Source: Pandoraea communis
GTDB lineage: Bacteria > Pseudomonadota > Gammaproteobacteria > Burkholderiales > Burkholderiaceae
NCBI RefSeq assembly: GCF_902459745.1
Contig: NZ_CABPSJ010000003.1
Coordinates: forward strand, 1-64,000
Length of the DNA: 64,000 bases
Direction of reading: 5' to 3'
The notes beneath the pieces were generated by a model that made no database searches, was not told the origin of the DNA, and saw nothing but the letters and a program-made list of their open reading frames with translations. Every line of letters begins with the position of its first letter. The stretch's first letter is position 1. The position numbers and the translations under genes were made by a program. Below, one piece after another: positions 57,155 through 64,000 of the stretch.

Positions 57155-57573
57155 GTTTCTCGGGCGATGACAGTGCGCTGGTCAGGACTCTTTGAGTATT
57201 TTGTATTCAATATATTCAAAGTCGCTTTAGTGAATACTTCCCGCCGGCGGTTGAATCTGGGGGCCGCGGCGCATGCCTGTAAACCCGTAGGCGGGGTGCT
57301 TCACGCATGCGGTGTTGCACCGCATTTTCCCTTTATTCATGCGGGTCTTGACCATTTCCGGCGCCTCGACATCGCGAAACGGTCAATGGCATAGGCAACA
57401 AAAAGCCGTTGATAAAATATAGTGTATGAAATACCGTATATCACAACAATGGATCAGCGATAGGTGGAGCGCCCGAAGCGGCGACGGCCTTCGTGAGATC
57501 CCGCGAGGCCCGCGTACCGATTCGTTTCGCATACCAATTACATAAACGCCGTCGCATCAGGAGGAGACAAACC
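57155..57573. promoter_or_regulatory. Upstream region of the second frc unit
   Basis: About 420 bases with no gene. It holds a TATAGT -10-like element and operator site D (57418-57443). The left half is AT-richer. Confidence 0.5.
57418..57443 (+). promoter_or_regulatory. Promoter -10 and candidate GntR operator for the second frc (site D)
   Basis: TATAGT (57418-57423, one mismatch to consensus) is followed directly by TGAAATACCGTATATCA (57427-57443), the best-conserved copy of the operator. Binding here would overlap the transcription start. Confidence 0.62.
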
Positions 57574-57705
57574 ATGTTCACCGTCGCCAGCTTCCGGCGC
57601 GAAGCCAGCCCCACGTGTGGCGCACACGCACAGCAGACACCGGTGTGTGCCGCGAGCCAATTTTCGGTGTACGTCCCGGGCGCAAGTGCCCAGGCTGCCT
57701 GCTGA
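57574..57705 (+). CDS. Small 43-residue protein or leader peptide before second frc
   Basis: MFTVASFRREASPTCGAHAQ and a further 23 residues ending in Cys. AGGAGGAGA lies 7 bases before the ATG, a stronger ribosome site than that of most genes here. It ends 12 bp before frc2, so translation may be coupled. Three cysteines, no membrane helix, no known family. It could be a real small protein or a leader that tunes frc2 translation. Confidence 0.45.
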   Translation: MFTVASFRREASPTCGAHAQQTPVCAASQFSVYVPGASAQAAC

Positions 57706-57717
57706 ACGGAGACGACC

Positions 57718-58965
57718 ATGGGCAAGGCACTCGAAGGTGTGCGCATTCTCGACTTCACGCACGTGCAGTCCGGTCCGACCTGCACGCAGTTGCTGGCTTG
57801 GTTCGGCGCCGACGTGATCAAGATCGAACGCGCCGGACATGGCGACGTCACGCGCGATCAACTGCGTGACATTCCCGACGCGGACAGCCTCTACTTCACG
57901 ATGCTCAACAGCAACAAGCGTTCGATCACGCTCGATACCAAGCACCCCGAAGGCAAGGCGGTGCTCGAGCGCATGATTCGCGACTGCGACGTGCTCGTGG
58001 AGAACTTCGCACCCGGTGCGCTCGATCGCATGGGCTTCACGTGGGAGCACATCCACGCGCTGAACCCGCGCATGATCGTGGCGTCGGTCAAGGGCTTCGG
58101 CCCCGGTCCGTATCAGGACTGCAAGGTCTACGAAAACGTGGCGCAGTGCGTGGGCGGTGCGGCATCGACGACCGGCTTCGACGATGGCCCGCCCATGGTG
58201 ACGGGAGCGCAGATCGGCGACTCCGGCACGGGCTTGCACCTGGCGCTGGGTATCGTCACGGCGCTGTATCAGCGCACGATGACGGGGCAGGGGCAGCGCG
58301 TGCTGACCGCGATGCAGGACGGCGTGCTGAATCTGTGTCGTGTGAAGCTGCGCGATCAACAGCGTTTGGAGCGTGCGCGAGTGATGGAAGAGTATCCGCA
58401 GTTCCCGAACGGTCAGTTCGGCGATGCGGTGCCGCGCGCCGGCAACGCGTCGGGCGGTGGTCAGCCGGGTTGGATTCTCAAGTGCCAGGGCTGGGAGACG
58501 GACCCGAACGCGTACATCTACTTCATCACGCAGGCGCCCGTGTGGGGTTCGATCTGCAAGGTGATCGGCAAGCCCGAATGGGTCGAGCATCCGGAGTACG
58601 CCACACCTCGTGCGCGTCTGCCGCGTCTGCGCGAAATCTTCGACACGATCGAGCAGTGGACCATGACGAAGACGAAGTTCGAAGTCATGGCCATTCTCAA
58701 CGAGTACGACATTCCGTGTGGCCCGATTCTCTCGATGAAGGAAATCGCGGAAGACATGTCGCTGCGCGAGACCGGGACCATTGTCGAAGTCGATCACCCG
58801 AAGCGCGGCAAGTACCTCACCGTCGGCAACCCGATCAAGCTCTCGGACAGTCCCACGCACGTGGAGCGTTCGCCGTTGCTCGGCGAGCACACGGACGACG
58901 TGCTCTCCGAATTCGGCTTCAGCGCGCAACAGATCGCCGCCTTGCGCGAAGTCGGCGCAGTGTAA
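57718..58965 (+). CDS. frc: Formyl-CoA:oxalate CoA-transferase, second copy
   Basis: A 415-residue class III CoA-transferase close to the first copy. Gln17, Gln48 and the catalytic Asp168 ([10 protein letters not shown]; one residue shorter before it) are kept. The glycine loop reads SGGGQ (245-249) instead of GGGGQ. It is preceded by its own promoter and operator, so it may be expressed separately. It might act on oxalate or another acid such as succinate. GGAG precedes the ATG. Confidence 0.92.
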   Translation: MGKALEGVRILDFTHVQSGPTCTQLLAWFGADVIKIERAGHGDVTRDQLRDIPDADSLYFTMLNSNKRSITLDTKHPEGKAVLERMIRDCDVLVENFAPGALDRMGFTWEHIHALNPRMIVASVKGFGPGPYQDCKVYENVAQCVGGAASTTGFDDGPPMVTGAQIGDSGTGLHLALGIVTALYQRTMTGQGQRVLTAMQDGVLNLCRVKLRDQQRLERARVMEEYPQFPNGQFGDAVPRAGNASGGGQPGWILKCQGWETDPNAYIYFITQAPVWGSICKVIGKPEWVEHPEYATPRARLPRLREIFDTIEQWTMTKTKFEVMAILNEYDIPCGPILSMKEIAEDMSLRETGTIVEVDHPKRGKYLTVGNPIKLSDSPTHVERSPLLGEHTDDVLSEFGFSAQQIAALREVGAV

Positions 58966-59086
58966 GCGGCGCCGGACGGGCGCAAGTGTCTGCACGAGGC
59001 AGATGTGAACGACTCAAGACATCGAGCCCGGCGCGCGCGCGGCGAATCCTGCCGTGCTGCCGGGCCGTTACAGGAATGGCAAACGC

Positions 59087-59860
59087 ATGAAGCTCTGGAC
59101 CCGTTTCAAGACCGCACATGGCCGCATCGGCTTCGGCCTGCTGCAGGGCGATCACATTCTCGAACATCGCGGCAGTCTTTTCGATCAGCCGATTGCCACG
59201 GGCGCGACGATTGCCCGCGATGCCGTCGATCTGCTGTGCCCCTGCGAGCCCTCGAAAATCGTGGCGCTGTGGAACAACTTTCACGCGCTCGGCGCGAAGC
59301 TCGGCAAGGCCGCGCCGTCGCATCCGCTCTTCCTCATCAAACCTGCGACGTCGCTCTCCGGACCCGACGCCGTGATTCGTCGTCCGGCGTCGTATGCCGG
59401 CAAGATCGTTTTCGAGGGCGAGCTTGGCGTGGTGATCGGCAAGCGTGCGAGCAACGTGAGCGAGGAAGCCGCCCGCGATTGCATCCTCGGCTACACGTTG
59501 GTCAACGACGTCACCGCCGCTGAAATCATCGAGCAAGACGGCAACTTCGCACAGTGGACGCGGGCCAAGGGCTTCGACACGTTCGGCTGTATCGGCCCGG
59601 TCATTGCGCAGGATTTCGACTGGCGCGAGGCGGAACTGGTCACGCGCCTCGACGGCACGGAGCGTCAGCGCTACGCGCTCGCCGACATGATCTTCAACCC
59701 GTGGCAACTCGTCGCGCGTCTCTCACAGGACATGACGCTGCTGCCGGGCGACGTGATCGCGGTGGGCACATCGCTCGGCGTCGGCTCGATGAAAGAGGGC
59801 GCGCTGGTGGAAGTGAGCATCGACGGACTGGGGACGTTGGCCAATCGTATGGGCGGCTGA
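59087..59860 (+). CDS. Fumarylacetoacetate hydrolase family protein
   Basis: A 257-residue FAH-fold enzyme. The metal ligands lie in FEGELGVVIGKRA (Glu-x-Glu type) and YTLVNDVTAAEII (Asp). TRAKGFDTFGCIGPVI and LLPGDVIAVGTSLGVG complete the family pattern. Members hydrolyse or decarboxylate beta-dicarbonyl compounds, or tautomerise oxaloacetate. It starts about 120 bp after frc2 with AGGAA 12 bases before the ATG and may share its transcript. The substrate is not deducible. Confidence 0.82.
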   Translation: MKLWTRFKTAHGRIGFGLLQGDHILEHRGSLFDQPIATGATIARDAVDLLCPCEPSKIVALWNNFHALGAKLGKAAPSHPLFLIKPATSLSGPDAVIRRPASYAGKIVFEGELGVVIGKRASNVSEEAARDCILGYTLVNDVTAAEIIEQDGNFAQWTRAKGFDTFGCIGPVIAQDFDWREAELVTRLDGTERQRYALADMIFNPWQLVARLSQDMTLLPGDVIAVGTSLGVGSMKEGALVEVSIDGLGTLANRMGG

Positions 59861-59922
59861 CGAAGCAACCGATTTCACGGTGGTCGGCCGGGGTGGCAAT
59901 GGCCTGAGTCGATCGCCCTTTT

Positions 59923-60948
59923 TCATTCGGCAGATTCGGCACGCCCCGGATCTGCCCGGCGCGGGGCGGCCCGATCGGCACCGGAGGCAGCGTGGCTTTT
60001 CCCCCTGCCTTCGGGCGGCGGCACGGGGCTCTTGTACGCCATCATGCCGTCGATGCGTTCGGCGCCTTCGGCCAGCAGGAATTCCCGGAAGGCCTGCGCA
60101 ACCGGTGGCAGCCGCTTGCTGCGGCGATGCACGACGTACCAGCTTTGCCACGCGGGAAAGCCCTGCACGTCGAGCACCGTCAACTGGCCGGTCTGCAGTT
60201 CCATGCCGACGGTATGCGCCGACAGGAAGCTGATGCCCATACCTGCCACGACCGCTTGCTTGATGGTTTCCGTGCTGGCGATTTCCATCGTGATCTTCAG
60301 TTGCTGGGTGCGATGACCGAACGCGTCTTGCAGGGAATTCCAGGTGTCGGATCCGCGCTCGCGGCTGATGAACGGTTCTTGCGCGAGTCGCGAAAACGGA
60401 ATCTGGCGTTCACCGGCGAGCGGATGATCGGGCGGCGCCACGATGACATAGGGGTGGGGCGCGAAGGCTTCGTTGATCGTGTCGATCTCGTGGGGCGGAC
60501 GCACCATCACGGCCAGATCCGTGAGGTTTTCGCTGAGCTGGTGCAACAGTTCCTCGCGGTTGTGCACCGTAAGACCCAACGTCACGCCGGGATATCGCAC
60601 GGTAAACGCGGCGAGCAGCCGGGGGAAGAAATAGTCGCCCGCGCTGATGACGGCCACGTTGAGTTTGCCGCCCGTAATGCCCTTGAGGTGATCCATTGCC
60701 TCTTCGGTTTCGCGAAAGAGCGCAATGATCGCGCGGCTGTAGTGAAGCATTTCGCTGCCCGCCGGGGTCAGGAAGATTTTCTTGCCTAGTTGCTCGAAGA
60801 GCGGGAGTCCGGCGTGTGTCTCAAGTTGCTTGACCTGTGTCGAGACGGCCGGTTGTGTGAGGTGCAATTCTTCGGCGGCGCGCGAAAAGCTCAGATGGCG
60901 CGCGACGGCTTCGAAGACCTTCAACTGACGGAGCGTGGCGTGTTTCAT
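59923..60948 (-). CDS. LysR-family transcriptional regulator (CbbR-like)
   Basis: A 341-residue regulator. Residues 1-62 form the winged HTH (LRQLKVFEAVARHLSFSRAAEELHLTQPAVSTQVKQLE); residues about 90-295 the periplasmic-binding-like effector domain (GKLNVAVISAGDYFFPRLL). The sequence is of the CbbR/RbcR branch. The last 40 residues (PPPEGRGKSHAASGADRAAPRR) are an unusual charged, low-complexity tail. It is convergent with the FAH gene and divergent from 61201-61575 and pnt, either of which it could control. Confidence 0.88.
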   Translation of the reverse strand: MKHATLRQLKVFEAVARHLSFSRAAEELHLTQPAVSTQVKQLETHAGLPLFEQLGKKIFLTPAGSEMLHYSRAIIALFRETEEAMDHLKGITGGKLNVAVISAGDYFFPRLLAAFTVRYPGVTLGLTVHNREELLHQLSENLTDLAVMVRPPHEIDTINEAFAPHPYVIVAPPDHPLAGERQIPFSRLAQEPFISRERGSDTWNSLQDAFGHRTQQLKITMEIASTETIKQAVVAGMGISFLSAHTVGMELQTGQLTVLDVQGFPAWQSWYVVHRRSKRLPPVAQAFREFLLAEGAERIDGMMAYKSPVPPPEGRGKSHAASGADRAAPRRADPGRAESAE

Positions 60949-61200
60949 GCGGCGGGCTTTCGGAGTTCGAGGCGTGCGGCGGAACGGTTTCCGCTCGCGA
61001 AGTGAGATTGAGGAAGTATAAGTAATCGTTGATGGTTTGCATAATTAACTTTAACTGTCTTTTATGGGTTGGGCTGCGTAATCTGCAATGGCAGGCCCGC
61101 ATGAAAGTGATGTGACAGCAAAGCGCCGGTGACATGTCGCGTCAGGCGAGAGCGGGTTCGCGTGTTCTGGAGACGATCACTGTTTTGGGAGAGCGCCATC

Positions 61201-61575
61201 ATGTCTGTCATCGAAACGCATATCAAACCCGCCGCCCTGGCGCCGGTTGCCAACGCCCATCTGCATGCGTTCAACAACGCATTCGTCGAGTTGGGGCTGG
61301 ACTGGTATTGGGATCACCACACGTACACCCGTTTGTTGCATACGACCGGGAATCAAGATTTGCCGCTGGCGTACCTTGAAGGCGCTTCGGCGCAGGCGTT
61401 GCGCATGGCTGAACTGGTGCTGATCGGGGCCTATCTCGACGGACACCAGCCGCATCTGCTGCGCGCCTACGAGCCGGAGTTCCTGTGCGACCTGATTCAT
61501 TGCACGAAGGTGCGTTGCTTCGAAGCGGCCAATGACGGGCGTTCGATGCAGCCCGCGCGAGCCGCAGTGGCCTGA
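61201..61575 (+). CDS. Conserved-type hypothetical protein upstream of pntAA
   Basis: A 124-residue soluble protein beginning SVIETHIKPAALAPVANAHL. It is rich in His, Trp and Tyr (LGLDWYWDHHTYTRLLHTTG), followed by helices (YLEGASAQALRMAELVLIGAYLDGHQPHLLRAY) and a tail with two Cys. GGGAGAG lies before the ATG; the longer frame has no site. It ends 42 bp before pntAA, so it is likely co-transcribed. No family recognised. Confidence 0.6.
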   Translation: MSVIETHIKPAALAPVANAHLHAFNNAFVELGLDWYWDHHTYTRLLHTTGNQDLPLAYLEGASAQALRMAELVLIGAYLDGHQPHLLRAYEPEFLCDLIHCTKVRCFEAANDGRSMQPARAAVA

Positions 61576-61617
61576 GTTTCACAACACGACAGGGGCTCAG
61601 ACCCCGAGACAATAACT

Positions 61618-62748
61618 ATGCATATTGGCATTCCAAAGGAGACGGCCGGCGGCGAATCCCGCGTCGCGGCCACACCGGAAACGGTGAAGAAGCTGGTGAG
61701 CGCAGGGCATCGCGTCACCGTGGAGCGTGGCGCCGGCGATGCCGCGAGCGTGCCCGATGCGGCGTATGTCGCCGCGGGCGCGTCGAGCGGCAGCGCGGCC
61801 GAGACGCTTGGCGCCGAACTGGTGCTCAAGGTCCGCGCGCCGTCGGTTGCGGAAGTTGCCCAGATCCCGCGCGGCAGCGTGGTCGTCGGCATGCTCAATC
61901 CGTTCGATGCCGAGAACAACGCTCGCATGGCGGCGGCCGGCATCGTCGGCTTCGCTTTGGAAGCCGCGCCGCGGACCACGCGTGCGCAAAGCATGGACGT
62001 GCTGTCCTCACAGGCCAACATCGCCGGCTACAAAGCCGTGATGCTCGCCGCCAATCTCTATCAACGCTTCATGCCCATGCTCATGACGGCGGCCGGCACA
62101 GTCAAAGCCGCACGGCTGGTCGTGCTGGGCGCGGGCGTTGCGGGCTTGCAGGCCATTGCCACGGCCAAGCGTCTGGGTGCGGTGATCGAAGCGTCGGACG
62201 TGCGTCCCGCCGTGCGCGAGCAGATCGAATCGCTCGGCGCCAAGTTCATCGACGTCCCCTTTGAAACCGACGAAGAACGCGAGATCGCCAAGGGCGTGGG
62301 CGGCTATGCCCGCCCGATGCCCGCCGCGTGGCTCGCGCGTCAGGCGCAACTGGTGCACACCCGTCTCACGCAGGCCGACATCGTGATCTCCACCGCGCTG
62401 ATTCCGGGACGCGCCGCGCCAACGCTCATCAGTGAAGACACCGTCAAGGCCATGAAGCCGGGCTCGGTCATCATCGATCTGGCGGCCGGACGCGGCGCGA
62501 ACGGGGGCGGCAACTGCCCGCTGTCGGTCGCCGACGAGGTCGTCAAAGTCCACGGCGTGACGATTGCCGGGTACACCAACCTCGCTGGCATGGTCGCGGC
62601 AGACGCCTCGGCGCTGTATGCACGCAACGTGCTCGACTTCCTGAAGCTCATCGTCGACAAGGAAGGCAAGCTCGTCATCGATACCAACGACGACATCGTT
62701 GCCGCGTGCCTGATGTGCCGCGACGGTGAAGTGCTGCGTGCAGCTTAA
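61618..62748 (+). CDS. pntAA: NAD(P) transhydrogenase alpha subunit, part 1
   Basis: A 376-residue protein forming domain I of proton-translocating transhydrogenase, which binds NAD(H). It opens IGIPKETAGGESRVAATPETV, has the dinucleotide motif VVLGAGVAGLQAIATAKRLG at about 162-181, and the mobile-loop region SEDTVKAMKPGSVIIDLAAGRGANGG. The membrane part is encoded separately, the three-gene form found in many alpha- and beta-proteobacteria. The complex uses proton motive force to make NADPH from NADH. Confidence 0.95.
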   Translation: MHIGIPKETAGGESRVAATPETVKKLVSAGHRVTVERGAGDAASVPDAAYVAAGASSGSAAETLGAELVLKVRAPSVAEVAQIPRGSVVVGMLNPFDAENNARMAAAGIVGFALEAAPRTTRAQSMDVLSSQANIAGYKAVMLAANLYQRFMPMLMTAAGTVKAARLVVLGAGVAGLQAIATAKRLGAVIEASDVRPAVREQIESLGAKFIDVPFETDEEREIAKGVGGYARPMPAAWLARQAQLVHTRLTQADIVISTALIPGRAAPTLISEDTVKAMKPGSVIIDLAAGRGANGGGNCPLSVADEVVKVHGVTIAGYTNLAGMVAADASALYARNVLDFLKLIVDKEGKLVIDTNDDIVAACLMCRDGEVLRAA

Positions 62749-62764
62749 GGGGGGAGTCACAACC

Positions 62765-63103
62765 ATGGAAATGATCAATCACACGGTGATCAATCTGATC
62801 ATCTTCGTGCTGGCGGTGTACGTCGGCTATCACGTGGTGTGGAACGTCACGCCTGCGCTGCACACGCCGCTCATGGCGGTGACGAACGCGATCTCGGCCA
62901 TCGTGATCGTGGGGGCGATGCTCGCGGCGGGTCTCACGGAAGGCAGTCTCGGCAAGACGATGGGCGTGGTTGCGGTGGCACTTGCTGCGGTGAACGTGTT
63001 CGGGGGCTTCCTCGTCACGCAGCGCATGCTCGAGATGTTCAAGAAGAAAGACAAGCCGGCAAAGGCTGCGGCTAATGACGAAGCAGCAAAGGGAGCGCAC
63101 TGA
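62765..63103 (+). CDS. pntAB: NAD(P) transhydrogenase alpha subunit, part 2 (membrane)
   Basis: A 112-residue protein with three to four membrane helices: NLIIFVLAVYVGYHVVWNVTP, then HTPLMAVTNAISAIVIVGAML and GVVAVALAAVNVFGGFLVTQRML. The last 25 residues are a Lys/Ala-rich cytoplasmic tail. GGGGGAG precedes the ATG at 62765. It lies between pntAA and pntB with 16 bp and 1 bp gaps. Confidence 0.93.
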   Translation: MEMINHTVINLIIFVLAVYVGYHVVWNVTPALHTPLMAVTNAISAIVIVGAMLAAGLTEGSLGKTMGVVAVALAAVNVFGGFLVTQRMLEMFKKKDKPAKAAANDEAAKGAH

Positions 63104-63104
63104 C

Positions 63105-64000
63105 ATGAGCATGAATCTTGTGACGCTGTTGTATCTGGTCGCGTCGATCTGTTTCATTCAGGCGCTCAAGGGCTTGTCGAATCCGAAAATGGCGCGTCGC
63201 GGCAACGCGTTCGGCATGATCGGCATGACGATTGCCGCGCTCACGACCCTCGCGCTGATCTTCGAACTGCGCAAGCTCTCGAACGGCAATTTTTCAGGCC
63301 TCGGGCTGATTCTCGCGGGCCTCGTCGTTGGCGGCGGTATTGGCGCGTATGTCGCGCGCAAGGTCGAGATGACCAAGATGCCGGAGCTGGTCGCGGCCAT
63401 GCACTCGCTGATCGGTCTGGCGGCCGTGTGTATCGCGGTGGCCGCCGTCGCCGAACCGGCTGCGTTCGGCATCGTTGCGGCGGGTCAACCGCTGCCGCCG
63501 GGCAACCGCATCGAGCTGTTCATCGGTACGTTCGTCGGCGCGATCACGTTCTCGGGCTCGGTCATTGCCTTCGGCAAACTCTCGGGCAAGTACAAGTTCC
63601 GCCTGTTCCAGGGCGCACCGGTGGTCTTCAAAGGCCAGCATATGGTGAATCTGGCGCTCGCGATTGCGATGCTCGGCTTCGGCGGCGCGTTCTTCGTCTC
63701 GCAGAGCTGGACGCCGTTCGTCATCATGACGGCCATTGCTTTCGTGCTGGGTGTGCTCATCATCATCCCGATTGGCGGGGCCGACATGCCGGTCGTGGTG
63801 TCGATGCTGAACTCGTACTCCGGCTGGGCCGCCGCAGGCATCGGCTTCTCGCTGAACAACCCGATGCTCATCATCGCGGGTTCGCTGGTTGGCTCGTCAG
63901 GCGCGATTCTCTCGTACATCATGTGCCGCGCCATGAATCGCTCGTTCTTCAACGTGATTCTCGGCGGCTTCGGGGCAACGCCCGGCGCAAGCGCAGCGGG
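63105..64000 (+). CDS. pntB: NAD(P) transhydrogenase beta subunit, cut by window end
   Basis: An open frame from ATG 63105 (GGGAG upstream, 1 bp after the pntAB stop) to the last base, about 298 codons without a stop. It starts MSMNLVTLLYLVASICFIQALKG and has about eight helices of transhydrogenase domain II (GLILAGLVVGGGIGAYVARKVEMTKMPELVAAMHSLIGLAA). The C-terminal NADP-binding domain III lies beyond the window. Confidence 0.95.
   Translation, partial: MSMNLVTLLYLVASICFIQALKGLSNPKMARRGNAFGMIGMTIAALTTLALIFELRKLSNGNFSGLGLILAGLVVGGGIGAYVARKVEMTKMPELVAAMHSLIGLAAVCIAVAAVAEPAAFGIVAAGQPLPPGNRIELFIGTFVGAITFSGSVIAFGKLSGKYKFRLFQGAPVVFKGQHMVNLALAIAMLGFGGAFFVSQSWTPFVIMTAIAFVLGVLIIIPIGGADMPVVVSMLNSYSGWAAAGIGFSLNNPMLIIAGSLVGSSGAILSYIMCRAMNRSFFNVILGGFGATPGASAA

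Overview
High-GC beta-proteobacterial chromosome, most likely Burkholderiaceae and probably Pandoraea. This is inferred from the proteins: FdsGBAD formate dehydrogenase, a complete oxalate-to-formate module, AspT/AsdA, iaaA-gsiABCD, and a split pntA. No rRNA, tRNA, CRISPR or prophage was seen. The only mobile-element traces are two orphan IS5-type (DUF4096) transposase N-terminal fragments and one lower-GC islet.

Layout. 0-9.9 kb: an FAD oxidoreductase, then a short/branched-chain acyl-CoA catabolic cluster (AraC regulator, SDR dehydrogenase and acyl-CoA synthetase on the minus strand; acyl-CoA dehydrogenase and 3-hydroxyisobutyryl-CoA hydrolase-like on the plus strand) and yggT. 10-20 kb: a peptide uptake and hydrolysis operon, rpiR-iaaA-gsiABCD-P1 aminopeptidase-M55 D-aminopeptidase. 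20-23.8 kb: a kinase-less DUF4118/PAS protein with an esterase, a DUF4096 fragment, an AT-rich outer-membrane-protein islet and a gene remnant. 23.7-28.3 kb: a Ugp-like sugar/glycerophosphate ABC importer. 28.3-33.3 kb: housekeeping and accessory genes (universal stress protein, lipoprotein, RarD, HisN, MATE, YXWGXW protein). 33.9-39.1 kb: two AspT-type aspartate:alanine antiporters with aspartate 4-decarboxylase. 39.5-42.3 kb: an Omp85/TpsB-like half-barrel protein, a LOG protein, a candidate small RNA and a DnaA-box cluster. 42.5-59 kb: the oxalotrophy region (fdsGBAD, GntR regulator, ketopantoate-reductase-like gene, oxlT, oxc, frc, PAS protein, second frc). 59-64 kb: FAH-family enzyme, LysR regulator, and pntAA-pntAB-pntB (cut by the window end).

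How it fits together. Oxalate enters through OxlT in exchange for formate. Frc loads CoA from formyl-CoA onto oxalate, Oxc decarboxylates oxalyl-CoA, and the formate is oxidised by the NAD-linked FdsGBAD. PntAB could turn the NADH into NADPH. A 17-bp near-palindrome (consensus about TGATATACCGTATATCA) recurs upstream of fdsG, between the ketopantoate-reductase-like gene and oxlT (two copies), upstream of the second frc, and in degenerate form upstream of the gntR transcription unit. It therefore looks like the operator of the GntR protein encoded in the middle of the region, giving a candidate self-contained oxalate/formate regulon. The window also holds a second decarboxylation/antiport module (aspT-aspT-asdA) built on the same energetic logic. 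Strong hairpins without T-tracts punctuate several operons (gsiB/gsiC, ugpB/ugpA, aspT/aspT, aspT/asdA, oxlT/oxc).
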